DNA of 64,000 bases from Datisca glomerata (GCA_003255025.1 QANY01002498.1:477895-541894); one strand, 5' to 3'; counted from the stretch's first letter, positions 31,112 to 42,430 are shown. Translations and numbers: made by a program. Notes: generated by a model from the letters alone, not told the origin.

Positions 31112-31312
31112 CTATCAATAAGAGGCCATTCTCATAAACGTGCTAGGTGCATTCGAGAACCCTTTTGGCTTCACTAGACACTCGTACAATCCATTCCGAG
31201 TCTTGAAAGTTGTCTTCCACTCGTCTCCCTTAATTAAGTTAGGTTTTTTAGTCTTTTTCTAAAAAATGACCCTTATCAATAGGCGGGATTTCTGTTGGAT
31301 CAGATCTTTCAC
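31112..31312 (-). pseudogene. Ty3/gypsy reverse transcriptase fragment inside the large repeat
   Basis: The minus strand encodes [18 protein letters not shown] and [15 protein letters not shown], the RT finger/palm segment of Ty3/gypsy elements (normally MPFGL.NAP.TF). In this copy a TAG lies at about 31260 just before the domain. The second copy (62868-63068) has a sense codon there and stays open over 66 codons. No YxDD box is present in either. Confidence 0.85.
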
Positions 31313-31423
31313 TTTGCCAGAAGCAAGATGAGGAAGCGGAGCTGTCGTATAACGGTAGCTTCCCCCGACCGACTAAAATACAACAGTTGCGACCTACTTT
31401 GATTCAAAAGAAAGGCGAAGGGT

Positions 31424-31627
31424 TTGGCAACAAGCATATGGCTTTCTATCATAGTTGCAAGGGTTCCAAACCTTAACTACTTAATTATGTACCAAAGGCT
31501 TCTTTCGGTTTGTTTCATAAGGGGGCTATTCACTACAAGCTATCAGCGTTGTCTTAGATTAAACGACAATAAGATAAGTCGACGTTCAATCTCTATGGAA
31601 GGCGGGTTTTCATTGAGAATGAAATAG
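31424..31627 (+). CDS. unidentified 67-codon ORF, identical in both large repeat copies
   Basis: Starts at ATG 31424 and is identical to 63180-63383. It contains IWLSIIVARVPNLNYLIMYQ at the front and a basic C-terminus. No family is recognised. Identity between the copies reflects the recent repeat and is not evidence of function. Confidence 0.25.
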   Translation: MATSIWLSIIVARVPNLNYLIMYQRLLSVCFIRGLFTTSYQRCLRLNDNKISRRSISMEGGFSLRMK

Positions 31628-32244
31628 TGTTCGTGTCCAAAGGTGAACAACGCCCTAGCTTCGAGAGTTCGCTGCCTTTCCTAGGCTCGAGAAGGGCTTA
31701 TACTGATTTCCTTTGTTTGATATGTTCATTTAGTACCAATATAAACTACAACTACTCTAAAGTGGAAGGGCTACTATAGAAGTGCGAAGTAGCCTATAAT
31801 AGTAGGCCTAATCAAATCGTCACGGCAAAAGAAAATGACCCTTATAAATAGAATGGAATCTTATGTTCATTGTGTTGGACAGGGAAGCGCCTCATTGGTA
31901 TGGGGCGCGAGAGAGTCTTTCTTCTTTCATTCCTTATTTTTCTTTTTTATTGTTAACCTGAGAGTCTAAAGTATTTTTTTTACCCTTTCTAGCCCCTCTT
32001 TGGATCGTTTCTAATGTGTTTGGCCGCCCCTCTGGATTTGTAATTGCAAGACCAGGAACTTCCTTATATTACGAAATTAGTTGCACTCTCTCTTACTAGC
32101 TCACTTCTTTAGCCGCCTTTCTTTCCCTATAAAAAAATGCAGGCCCCCGTAGACAAATGTCCCATATAGCCCCTCCAACCCGGGGTCGGGAACGAAGTGG
32201 TCTCGTGCGATCTCATGTGCGGCCATCATGAAGTTGGGTCTGAG

Positions 32245-33386
32245 CTACCTGTGGTTACAGAATCGCCCGCAGAAACCCCCTTGACTCTCTCTCTATAAAA
32301 AAAGCTTTCGGCATCATTAGCAGCTCTGGCGCAGGTTTTTATTAAACAATGTTCGACTTGCATGTGTTAAGCATATAGCTAGCGTTCCTTCTGAGCCAGG
32401 ATCAAACTATTCTTTTTAGTATGATTGTGCCATGCAGTGGTATAACCTAGTGAGGACTAATAAGACTGAATAGACCGACCCTTATCTTTTTCCCTCTCTC
32501 ATGCACCGGTATCGGTGGCTGAACCGCAACTGCTAGTGATGGGACGTAGGCCTAGACGTTTTAGGTTATCCGAAAGGAATGGAATGACTAATGTGATGTG
32601 CCTCCTCCACAAAGAAAAAACTCCTTGAACTTCCTTACCATCCTGCCAAGCTGAGACTGCCAGTGCATTGTATCTAACAACACTGCGGCAAATCGATACA
32701 AGTAGATAAACAGCTTGCTATACCATACAAAGGAATTTCTGGCCGAACGGTTAGGCAAGACTATGGCGCCTGGGTAAAGATCCCGTTTACCAAATAAAAC
32801 GTCGAGAGTTTCACTTAACCATTCCCCTCCTACAGCCAAAGTGATAGCGGCTGTAGCATCCATCGGTAATGTGTGGAAAAGGGTAAGCTTTCTATGTGGA
32901 TAGAACGTATCAACATTTCATCTTTTAAAGAAAATATCTATGAAGAATCTTGATTGTGTTGGGTCCTGAGGACCAGGATGGCCGTAGATCAAAACCTAAA
33001 TGTGTCAGGGGTTGATCATCGAAGCCAGGGCAATAACGATGAAGGAATTTGAGCGCTGATTTAGCTAACAGCCACCTTCATAGTTGATTCATTAGGTTCA
33101 GCGCCTTCTACCCATCTAGTGGAAGTATCCATCATTTTCTTTGTCTGTTAAGCCTCATAGCTATGGAACTTCCTAAATAAAACTACAATCATAGTTTATC
33201 AACCACTCACAAGACCACCGAGATCTTCGACTTAGCTCCTAAAGGTAATCCACCCAGCCCTTCCCTAACCTATACAAGGGGAGCGAAAGATAACACAAGC
33301 TAACCATTCCATCTATCATATTAGTCGAGTCGATCCGATTTGTTCTTATCTATAGATAACACAAGAGAGAATTTATGACTTCGTAG
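32245..33386. other. unassigned DNA with one protein-like ORF
   Basis: A minus frame at 32588-32863 (91 codons) starts MDATAAITLAVGGEWLSETL and has a soluble-protein composition, but I cannot place it. The rest shows nothing recognisable. Confidence 0.4.
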
Positions 33387-33430
33387 ATGGAGAGGGATTC
33401 GAACCCCCGGTATTCCTATCAATACTTGTC
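33387..33430 (-). pseudogene. trnS: trnS(UGA) 3' half
   Basis: On the minus strand the variable arm (AGTATTGATAGGAATACC), the T arm with GGGTTCGAATCCC and the 3' acceptor strand of mitochondrial tRNA-Ser(UGA) are present. The D arm, anticodon arm and 5' acceptor strand are missing, so this is a half gene. It sits 20 bp from an rrn18 fragment. Confidence 0.78.
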
Positions 33431-33447
33431 CCTCTCCCGCTTATTGA

Positions 33448-33459
33448 TTAGGGGTTACA

Positions 33460-33509
<50 letters not shown>

Positions 33510-33815
33510 TTCCCGAGTTGCAGAGAACAATCCGAACTGAGGCAATCTTTTTGGATTCTCTCCGCCTTACAGCCTTTCTTCCCATTGTAATTGCCATTGT
33601 AGCACGTGTTTGGCCCAAGCCCATAAGGGCCATGCGAACTTGACGTCATCCCAACCTTTCTCCAGTATATCACTAGCAGTCCTTCGTGAGTGCGGCACGC
33701 ACCTTTTTGTTTGTTTCGGAGCCGTTTTGGCATGGCGTACTAAAGCTACTACGTACCACACCACCGGGCGGCTCGCCTGAATGCCGTGTCTTTCTCCGCC
33801 GCCAACTCGACGTCG
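33448..33815 (-). pseudogene. rrn18: rrn18 fragment (3' major domain of the small-subunit rRNA)
   Basis: The minus strand matches the plant mitochondrial 18S rRNA from the variable stem near 33800 (GAGCCGCCCGGTGGTG) through GGGATGACGTCAAGT, the ACACGTGCTACAATGGC box, CGGAUUGUUCUCUGCAACUC in DNA form, and TCGCTAGTAATCGCGGATCA to the break at 33448. It has several substitutions in normally fixed positions. Fewer than 370 of about 1900 bases are left, so it is not a working rRNA. Confidence 0.95.
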
Positions 33816-35742
33816 TCACCACCTGCAAGATAAGGCCAATGGAGCTTTATTTGTTTGATCTAGTAAACCGCCCAACGAAACTACAGTTTACAACAGCGCG
33901 ACCTGGGACATCGAGCGAAGAGCTCCAATGCTCATTTCTATCCCAATGTTCAGACAGACGAATGCTACTGAGAGAGTGCAGAATAGACCAACTGAAGATG
34001 GAAGAGTGAACGTTGTGGAGCCTAGAGCTCAGGAAGCTCTAGAGGTAAGTTCAAGTCGGACACATAGCAGGGGGTCTGAAGCTTAGGAGAGAAGAAAGCC
34101 ACATACTCAACAACGTCTCATGCCATGCTTCTTCTTTCTCCGAATTGGTTCCTAGTGTCAGTCAATCAAGATTCACCATCAAGAGAGGGGAGAGCCTTTA
34201 CTTTAGTTTAAGTCAGTCTCGTCATTCACGCCATTCCCCCGTCCATCGATCACCACATAGCGAACGAAAAAAATGTTCATCCTACATTATCTTCCTCAAT
34301 CCAATTTTCTATCAATTGATTCAGTCAAAGTCTCCACGGCCTTTTCATGCCACTCTGCTGAGAGGTGCACCATGTTGATAGGAATCGGCAAAGACCTTCT
34401 CGTACACATCCTCGAAGGCTGCATTCATGGCAATCGTCACTAGTTTCTTCCATGGTATGGCTTTGTTCTTGGTATTGTTTAATACATATCGAGTGCCGTC
34501 CGAGAATCTCCATCAACTCTAACTGGGCGAGCTAGAATCCTTATGTCCGATTGGTTGTTCAAATTTCTCTTTTCCCTTTGCATCTTCATCTTTTTGAAAT
34601 CCCAGACAAATTCTTCTGAATCTTCATTAGTCCTATTTCAGGTGCAAAGCCTCTTCAATAAAGACCTCTTTCTTTTTTTTCTCCCTCATTTCTAATTTTT
34701 TTGATTAAAAGAGGATAAGGGTTATCCATTGAATAAAGGGAGGGTTTGCTACAGTGATTTGGTCGGTTCCCGTTCGCCTTCCCCCTCATAGTCCATTAGT
34801 GGGTAGGGTGGTCAACTTAGAGGGCGCCCGCTCCTCTTTAGACGTGTCATCGACAACTCGGTGATTGCTCGGTCTCCGCCTTTGGGCCATAAGTAAGGGT
34901 GGTGAAAGATGGGGCACCCCATGTTACATTACATGTGCAATAAAAGGTGACAATTTGAGTTAATAAAAAATTCACGAATTCCCCCCAGATGAGTCCGATG
35001 ACAATAAAATAAGTGGGCACTTCTTTTTTTCTGTCTCTTTTAATGTGAGATTAAGTACATGTAACGTGAATGAAGGGCCCGCCGAAGTGAGGGCGGCTTT
35101 GATGAGAGCTCAGGGTCAAAGGTGGCTTCACTTAGTACATAAATTGATAAGACCTACGACAGATAGAGTAGAGCGCATGCGAAAAAGGAGCTTCTTAAGT
35201 AGACAGCAAAAAGTTGCCTGCCATGAGACAGACAAGCCGCTCCTTCACTATTGCCGAGTGGGTTTGCTAAATCAATGCTACAACATTTTAGTTGAGTCTA
35301 AGAATGTGGTTTGTTTTTTCTAGTGGATTGGAGCGGCTTCGATATCCCATGCAAGTGAAGGGCCAGTCCTCCTATTGCGAACCCATCCATTTATCTACCG
35401 TATCAGGGCGAACATCTCGGTTTGGTTGGACAGCTTTTTTTGGCAATAAACCGGGAAAGCTGAGATCTTCTGACCCAGGCAAAGGGTTCGGAGTTGGGTC
35501 GAAGGAGTCTTCGAAAACGGTGGAGAGGATATTATGATTGAAGGTTAGACAAATAGCATGACTGAGACCACAAAGGCTATTCCTATTCTCCTGCTACAAA
35601 TGCCAAAACAAACATTAATTCAGTCTAATGCGCCTACCTTGGGTCACGAGCTGCCTTAAGGCATGCCTTTACCCCTACTACTCCTAAGCCTTTACCCCAC
35701 CCACCACCCTTCCCTTTACGTACGTGAATTAGACCCTTGCTC
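33816..35742. other. unassigned DNA
   Basis: Frames at 33686-34009, 34145-34378, 35045-35323 and 35292-35537 have no recognisable family. No repeat partner is seen in this 1.9 kb, which makes it one of the longer unique stretches of the window. Confidence 0.5.
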
Positions 35743-35950
35743 GGGGTCAGGCAAGATTCCCGGTTGAGGAAAAAAAACCTAAGCCTCGTATGTATTACCA
35801 ATCGGAATTCTTTATTGCCCTAGACCTAAAGACCTTGGGTATTTAAAATAAGAGGAATAACCGACCCCTTCTTAGGGAAAGAGTTCAATTGCTATAACTT
35901 TGCTCTCTTATAGCTAGAAATGCTTTCTTACTTAGCTTAGTTCTCCTACC
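35743..35950 (+). repeat. direct repeat with 28012-28222, copy 2
   Basis: See 28012-28222. A C run and a short unique piece follow before the next repeat at 36061. Confidence 0.88.
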
Positions 35951-36060
35951 CCCCCCCTCCCCCGAGGAGTCATACCTTTTGGAACTCTATTTCTACCTTT
36001 ATCTTTCTAGGCAGACCTGCCTCTGCTTATACCTTTTTCTTTCTTCTTACGCACCTTCTT

Positions 36061-36226
36061 CAAATCATCAATTCCATCAGTTCCTGGTTTGTTGGTACCA
36101 ATTCAATCTTCAGTCACATCGATCGTAGAAGAAATTCCTTTTCTTTATGATCCAGAATCCATATACCTTTTTAAAATAGGAATGCTTGTAGAATGAAGTT
36201 TTGTGAAATTTTGAATATGACCCCCA
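36061..36226 (+). repeat. coding-like repeat, copy 2
   Basis: Inverted partner of 1864-2027. The same frame is open here on the plus strand (IPSVPGLLVPIQSSVTS and on to IGMLVE, then stop). Confidence 0.75.
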
Positions 36227-36237
36227 CTCTATCAAAC

Positions 36238-36385
36238 TGGGTAGAAATTCTCATAGGTGAATCCAATCAAAGCTATTTTCTGACAACACAAAGAAAAAAG
36301 AAAGACTCAAGTGGTTAGTCAGAGCAAAGAATATATGAATCTACAGGAAATTGGAAAGGTCGAAGTCAGCTCTTCCTTAGAAATA
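36238..36385 (+). repeat. three-copy repeat, copy 1
   Basis: Direct partner of 39835-39985 and inverted partner of 60600-60712, with a shared GTAGAAATTCTCATAGGTGA start. No gene is recognised. Confidence 0.88.
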
Positions 36386-36545
36386 GGAAGATAATATGAG
36401 GAGGGCGTAAGTTGATTTCTATTCAAAATAAGTCCTTTTTTTTGCATCAAAAATCCGTCAGGGAATCGACCGATCTTCCTTATATACACAACTTTTCCAC
36501 TTAGTTTGTCGTTTCCCAATCCTCCTCTTCCCCACAAAAAGCCAT

Positions 36546-36838
36546 ATGGTGGTGGTCGACCGCTTTTCCAAATATGCTTCTTTTTCCCTCGCCCCACATG
36601 CATGTACTGCCGAGGTAGCCGCAGATCTATTCTTTAAGAATGTTGTAAAGTACTTGGGAATACCAGCAGATGTGGTGAGTGATCGGGATGCTCGGTTCAC
36701 AAGATGTCTTTGTTTGAGTTAATAGAAACTAAACTCAACTTCTCTACGACTAACCATCCTCAAACTGATGGGCAGACAGAACGTGTGAATGGTCTCTTAG
36801 AAGAATATTTGAGACATTTGATTGCAGCCATCCTGCTG
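36546..36838 (+). pseudogene. Ty3/gypsy integrase core fragment
   Basis: The plus strand reads [50 protein letters not shown], then after a small deletion and frame change [20 protein letters not shown] and [17 protein letters not shown]. The three acidic residues of the DDE core are all readable: D in VVDRF, D in VSDRD, E in TERVN. The element is cut on both sides; no zinc-finger front or chromodomain is seen. It is a nuclear LTR retroelement relic. Confidence 0.95.
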
Positions 36839-37141
36839 ATTAAAGAAAGGAGGAGATAAAAAAAGAGATGTTAATTAACCAAAGGTCCAACTGATCACCT
36901 CGTTTGTATTGTAAATAAGCAGTTACGCATAATCAAGCCAAAAGAAGAGGAATTAGACCTAACGTGATTCAAAATATAAAAACTTCAATATTTCAATTTG
37001 TTTGAAAGGGGAAAAAAGATAGGGTTCCAAACCTAAATAAACATAAAAATAGCTCATGAATCTGAATTGGCAATTCACGCGGGAAGGAAAATGGAACTCT
37101 TGGATTTCTCACAAAAAGATTCATTTTGATGAATTGTTCTC

Positions 37142-37330
37142 TCAAGTAGAAAGGGTGATCAAGCGGCCCTTCCTATGCCAACATACATTCAATGGCATAG
37201 AGTGATGCGTCAGTATGAACATGAACTCCTTATTCCAATCCGGAAACTGAAGGATTGGGGCTGATAGCAAACACTCATATGCATTCTTAAAGGCTGAATC
37301 CTCTTCCTTGCTTGGTTCTTCTATAAGGGG
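37142..37330 (-). pseudogene. Ty3/gypsy RNase H junction fragment
   Basis: The minus strand gives SAFKNAYECLLSAPILQFPD then WNKEFMF, the conserved RT-RNase H joint (AF..LK..L.SAPIL..PDW...F). The DAS motif that follows is altered (LTHHSMPL) and the frame then drifts. It is in opposite orientation to the integrase at 36546-36838, so the two are not simply one element in place. Confidence 0.8.
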
Positions 37331-37348
37331 AGGGGCATAAATAATCAT

Positions 37349-37688
37349 TCTAGAACTAAGATCGAAAATCCTACTTTAAAAGACACCTATGCCTTCAAAG
37401 AAAGCCTATTTGAAGAGAGTTGTGACAGGTATAGTATCTACTCATTCCTTAAAATCAAGGAAGATCACGAGCACCTATTGGCTTTCTTGCATATTCGTCT
37501 CTCTAATGCATATTTGACTTCGCTACCTTACTCTAGTTTGATAGAGTGGAATAAAATTCGATATTGTACTTTACTTATCACTTCCCACCTCCTTCATTCC
37601 TACTGCCTCCTTTGGTGAGAATTCACACGAGAAAGACTGACTTTTGATCGATTCTTTTTTTGGGATAGAGTCTCACTTTACACTTTCC
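37349..37688. other. unassigned DNA
   Basis: About 340 bp without a recognisable gene or partner. 36839-37141 is likewise unassigned. Confidence 0.4.
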
Positions 37689-37867
37689 TAACAATTGAGC
37701 AATCAGGGTAAGGCACCACCCTAGCATCAACTCACCCTTTCAGATAGGATTAGTGGGATGCTGTAGCTTCAAGCAGACAAGAAAGATGAAAAAAAAGTAG
37801 CTAGCTTTTCCTCTGTCGTATTGTTCGCTGCTTCACTCGAATCCCTAAAAGTGATGTGGAGAGATGA
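37689..37867 (+). repeat. direct repeat with 57507-57687
   Basis: About 180 bp at roughly 93% identity. No gene is visible. A minus frame just after it (37871-38056) is unrecognised. Confidence 0.88.
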
Positions 37868-38104
37868 AATTCAGAAGGATTTTTTGTTTGAGAAGTGGGC
37901 TCCGAGTCTTGTGTTGACAAAGATCAGGATCCTACTGTGATCCTCGATCTCTTCCTGAATATTGATCAACGTTCTATCGATATTCAGAAATTGCCCACGC
38001 GACCCCTCATCCATTAGTGCATCCATTAAGTAAGAAATGTTGTTCACCTTTGTCAACTTTGCTACTTAAGTACTACTCAATACTAAAGTAAAGGCGAACG
38101 GCAT

Positions 38105-38180
38105 TCTGTTGTATAGCTACTTAATCTTAATAGTACAACAAATGTCGTACTACTATACTAAAGTACCAAGGAAACTGAAG
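38105..38180 (+). repeat. partial copy of the ORF at 9671-9937
   Basis: About 75 bp match the reverse complement of 9838-9915, so the plus strand here carries the LIVQQ.SYYYTKVPRELK part, with a one-base loss after the Gln codons. The match ends at about 38180. Confidence 0.82.
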
Positions 38181-38249
38181 CTGATCAGCTCTGAACATAA
38201 ACACAACAGAACCACAGAGATCTCCTTTGAGAGTCGTCAAATGGTTAGA

Positions 38250-38520
38250 TTGGAGAATTTAAAATAAATACAAATGGTGCATCTAAAGGTAACCCAGGTA
38301 CCTCTGGAGGTGGTTGTATTATACTAAATCATCTTGGTCATTTAATTGCAAATCATCTTGGTTGTATTATAATAAATACAAATGTCGTTGCTGAATTTCG
38401 AGCGAGCATCTTACTGTTCAAATCAATATCAGAAATTAGTACATGTCTTATTGTTCTAGAAACTGATTCCAAAGTTATGGTCGATTTATTTACTTCAAAG
38501 GCTAAGGCCCCTTGGTAGTT
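38250..38520 (+). pseudogene. LINE-type RNase H domain (RVT_3), decayed
   Basis: The frame gives INTNGASKGNPGTSGGGCII, LNHLGHLIAN, a small internal duplication (LGCIIINTN), VVAEFRASILLFKSIS and ETDSKVMVDLFTSKAKAPW. This is the plant RNase H fold found at the C-terminus of L1-type elements. The first catalytic Asp of the TDGAS motif is Asn here; the Glu of AEFRA and the Asp of ETDSK are kept. A stop follows APW. It may belong to the same element family as the RT at 21430-22890, 16 kb away. Confidence 0.9.
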
Positions 38521-39538
38521 TGCTTAGGCCCTCACCTCGCCCAAGTGGTTCATGCATACCTTGCTTCAGGGGGTTGGAGACTTAGATAAGATCATTGCTT
38601 GAAGACTTTCATTGTCAAATTGATCTTGAAATTGGATCCCAATAGTAGCTGCTGCCCAAAGGTGCTTTATGAAGGCCGGTCCACAGCAGTGAAAGTACGA
38701 TTGATTCCGTCGATCGAACAAAAACCGCTTCTTACTTTTTTTTACCTTTCAGGCTTGACTACTCTGCTTGCTTAACACAAGTGTTCTTTCACATTCTTCT
38801 TTCCAACTTGAAAAAAAATGCTTATATTCACTTCTCCCCTACAGGATCATGCGAGAGGCCCTATGAAGTAGTAAGGGGATTGGGAAGGATCGTAGAGTTG
38901 GCAAGCTCTCTTTTTTGGAGAAACTTCGTTTACCTCAGTCTTTTTCCTTTTTTGTGCGTGAACCAATCTATAATTCAGATTAGGTTTCTCGTTGGATGAA
39001 CTGCATTCATATTAAAGTCAGACGGAGAAGGCATATTTGACTAGGAAGCAAGCAAAGCGAGTCCCTCCATACCAGCTAGCAGTCTCGTTTAGGGAGTCCG
39101 CTTCTTTATGAGTAGAGTTCCTCGGTTTGTCTAGAGAGTAGTTGATAACCAAAGCTGATTGTACTATAAACGCATTGTATGTGCAACTGGCCTTAAAGTA
39201 GTGTATCGAACTACAAGACAGGAGCGATCCATAATCATTGACGAAGAGGAAGGCTTAGAAAGAGATCAAACATATTGAGGACAAGCTTTCACAAAGGCCA
39301 ATAGCCGATAGCTGATGTCACTAGCCTGAACTTCTTTATCTACTTGATACCTGATGGGAGTACGGCTTTCTTCAAGGAAGTGTCCCCTATGATAAACTCT
39401 TAGTAAAGAGTCTTTGGATTCACTTTTTTCAAAGAAGTAAGGGGAAAAGTTTATGAAATCGATTCACTAAGCTAGCTTCACTCTTAAACTACTTGAACTA
39501 GAGGAGCGGTACGAGCTACTAATAGGCTTACTATAAAA
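38521..39538. other. unassigned DNA
   Basis: A 72-codon frame (38781-38999) is unrecognised. No repeat partner is seen. Confidence 0.45.
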
Positions 39539-39691
39539 TATGAAGTGATATTAATTCCTCCTTATGGTATCGTATTCTCCCATTCACGCCATCAAGAGAG
39601 ATTTGAGATTCTGTAAGTAACTCAGCGAGTGCTTTCTAAGAGAAGAAGAAAATGAAATACGAACAACCGTGCTGGTCGTAATAGATTGACT
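39539..39691 (+). repeat. repeat shared with 48786-48912 and 21353-21404
   Basis: The left 50 bp match 21353-21404, and the right 130 bp match 48786-48912. This locus therefore spans both partial copies. Confidence 0.88.
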
Positions 39692-39834
39692 TTCATGCTA
39701 GGTCTTGCTATAGCATGAAAGTTCCATTTCAGGGAAGGACGATATGGGTTTAATCTGGTCTTTTTAGTTGGAAGTGGCTATAGCCTATCTAAAGAAACTA
39801 AACAAAGATTAGGATGAGCTTTGCTGAATCAAAC

Positions 39835-39985
39835 TAGGTAGAAATTCTCATAGGTGAATCCAATCAAAGCTATTTTCAGACAACACAAAGAAAAAGGAAA
39901 GACTTAAGTGGTTAGTCAGAGCAAAGAATATACGAAACTATGGGAAATTGGAATGGTTGAAGTCAGTTGTTCCTTAGAAATAGAA
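39835..39985 (+). repeat. three-copy repeat, copy 2
   Basis: Partner of 36238-36385 (direct) and 60600-60712 (inverted). Confidence 0.88.
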
Positions 39986-40437
39986 AGATAAGATGAGGAG
40001 GGTGTGGGTTGCTTTCTTTGGGGGTTTCACTCTCTCTTTTTCTGGGAGTCCCCAGCAGTAAGCAAAGAGACTCCAAAGGCCTAAGCTATTTTATCGAGTT
40101 TAGCCTATAGTTGTTGGTCCATCCTTTTTTGTTGGTCCTTATAGCTTATTTAAGCAGGAATTGTGTATTGTGCATTTTCTCTAGATTTTTCACCTTTAAC
40201 TTCAGATTCTTGGTTGGAGTCAGTTAGGGGTAGCGGCATCATCCTCGGCCTAAGGAAGCAGGCTTTCAACTAAAGAAAAGAAAGGATTATATTCTTGTGA
40301 ATTAGAAAGCACTAAAAAAACTTGGATATGAGGAAACTGATTGAGAAAGTTGCATGGGACTGGCTATTCACTCACTTTTTTCTGCTAATGTGCAGCGGCG
40401 AGGAGCCAACTGGTGGTTGGACTAACCTATGCTGTGT

Positions 40438-40582
40438 AGTCTCCTTCAGGTTCAGTCGAAGAGATGGAAGCGAAGTCATCAATTCAATCATTCGCAAGGT
40501 CTCCCCTAAGACTGACCTCTTTTCAAATGAACCGAACCTCGAGACCACATTGATCAAAGAGATACGACCATCTCTCTAGGTT
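40438..40582 (+). repeat. three-copy repeat with 55481-55622 and 56490-56604
   Basis: About 145 bp at 90% or more. The frame FRFSRRDGSEVINSIIRK, PKTDLFSNEPNLETT and IKEIRPSL is open here but broken elsewhere. The family is unknown to me. Confidence 0.88.
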
Positions 40583-41177
40583 GCACCCCCCTTTAAATCG
40601 TTCTATTCATGCTTGAAAAGTCCCCATCGGTCTCTTCCTTTAATGGACTAGCCCTCCTCCGAGAGTTAACACCCCATAGATTAGACCGTGAACTGTTTTA
40701 GACCCTTAGTTTCACTTGGTTGGGGCAGAGTTTCGGCCTGCCTTCCACCGAATATAAAAAACCTTACAGCTGCCTAACCTGCTGACATTCCAGCAAAGAG
40801 AATCATTATTCTCAAATTCAAGAGAAGGCTTTCCTATTATCTTTTAAATTATAGGCATTGAAGCGATCGAGCGGGAGAAAGAAAGAAAACTATTGCACAC
40901 GCCCCTCATTCGACCTTTACTAAGATAATAGAAGGTAAGGCAAAAGTAGCTTAAACCCTTTCGATCGATCACCTGAGAATCCCTCGATGAACCGGCTATA
41001 GTCTTTTTTACTTATATAAATAAAGACTTTTTTTAAATAGGACTAATCTAAGGAAGAATCGTAGTTCCTGCACCTTGTGTGGCGTCTCCCACTCCACCAC
41101 GGCTTGCACGCACCTTCTTTTGATCAAACCAACTCATGCCGTCTCCAATCCAGTTCCTAATTAACTAGACCTTATGC
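40583..41177. other. unassigned DNA
   Basis: No gene, RNA or repeat partner recognised. 39986-40437 is also unassigned. Confidence 0.45.
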
Positions 41178-41309
41178 AAAGCACCTTTTTACCTTATGAT
41201 CTGGAACTGAGCTCTATGTGAAAAAGGTGCTCCGCTTCTTCTTCCAATGAGAGTATACACCAAAATCTCATCCGGTCTCTTTAGTATCAAATAGCACAGA
41301 CTACGAGAA
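41178..41309. repeat. composite partner of 501-584
   Basis: Holds a direct match (41178-41200) and an inverted match (41221-41309) to the same 84-bp locus at 501-584, so part of the motif appears twice here, facing in opposite directions. Confidence 0.75.
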
Positions 41310-41694
41310 ACTTCTCTACGTAGGGGTGGAATAAGTCATTCATCTTTGTGCAAAAGGAGGCGTTGGTTAGACCAAATGGATCATCTTATCCATGAGTCCG
41401 ACGGAACGAAGATTGATGGTCAAACCCTATAGTTGCATTCCTTTGTTGAGAGTAGCTTGTCTAGTATTACTCTTGAAATTCAAACTGACTCTATACTCTC
41501 GTTTGTGACTTCACTCCTCCGCTCATCTTTAGGAATAAGTTATTGCCATCTACGGTGCATCCATCCATAAAGCATGCCTCCCTCATCAGATTAGCTTGGC
41601 TACCCAACTCTAGTAAGACTTGCAAGACTTCTTCCCGCGTAGAGCTAGCAGGGGCCTCCCATTCGGTATCAGGACTAAGAATGCCTGCAAGCTC

Positions 41695-41885
41695 CTATAA
41701 GGTCTCTATCTAGAAAGAGAAGCATAAGAGTTCGAAGGAGATTGCTCTTTCTTTTGAAGTTTATAGAAGCTAAGGAAAGAAAAGACTAGATTAGGTTGCT
41801 ACTGTTGTTCCTCATAGCTAGATGTGACTACGATAGGTTCTGAAATGAGATACCTTAGGGATGTCTAAACCACATAAAAGTCAAG
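41695..41885. repeat. inverted repeat with 43880-44062
   Basis: About 185 bp match the reverse complement of 43880-44062 at roughly 90%. The arms lie 2 kb apart and could support inversion of the intervening DNA. No gene is present in either arm. 41310-41694 is unassigned. Confidence 0.88.
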
Positions 41886-42383
41886 CCAACTATTATAACA
41901 GGAATTTGACCGCCTGCTCCCCTTATAAGATACTCGCTACTAAGGTTATGAAAGAAGGCAGCTAAATCAACAATAGAAGAGAACTCCAGATCTATGAATA
42001 ACCAACAAAGAGCCTAGCTTGATTACTAGAACTAAACAGCAAGCTGCTCCTACCTTACTTATCTAGAAGGAGTATTGGGACTGAGTAGACGGATTGTAGT
42101 TCTCTTTCCCCCTTGCAGCCTTTCCTGTTTTCCCGGTTGCAAGGTTCCGAGCTAACTACAGGATTTACTTCCTAGCTACTAACACTAATTAGTAGTAGGG
42201 AACTTTTTACTAAAGATTTGCTTTAGCACTAGTTTCCATCCGTCCGACTGAAATCACAGGGAGTGATCCCCACAGCCGCTAAAGGTAGCTGGAGCTGGGT
42301 TTCTTTCGAGGTTCTTTCTTCCCTACTTCCGCTTCCAAAGCCTTAAGCATCATTAACATCCACCTCCATCCTCTGCTGCTCTT

Positions 42384-42430
42384 TGTTTACCTCCTGTAGG
42401 AGCATTGGATTAACAAAGTCCCTGAGTAGT
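42384..42430. repeat. short inverted repeat with 1479-1522, copy 2
   Basis: See 1479-1522. 41886-42383 is unassigned. Confidence 0.75.

Larger units (their letters stand above)
30594..32244 (+). repeat. large direct repeat, copy 1 (partner 62591-64000)
   Basis: From 31001 to 32244 the sequence is repeated at a fixed offset of 31756 bases up to the window end. It appears identical from about 31263 on and differs at a few sites before that. From 30594 to 30763 it matches 62591-62760 at offset 31997. So this copy holds 241 extra bases (30764-31000), flanked by AAGCA at both edges. Copy 1 goes on past 32244, so the true repeat length is unknown. A repeat this long can mediate homologous recombination in plant mitochondria. 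Confidence 0.96.

Noticed and set aside
34985..35015. Hammerhead-ribozyme-like string near GATGAGTCCGATGAC
   Set aside because: The conserved CUGAUGA and GAA core is not met and flanking stems I and III are not visible. A similar partial string at 41392-41415 fails for the same reason.
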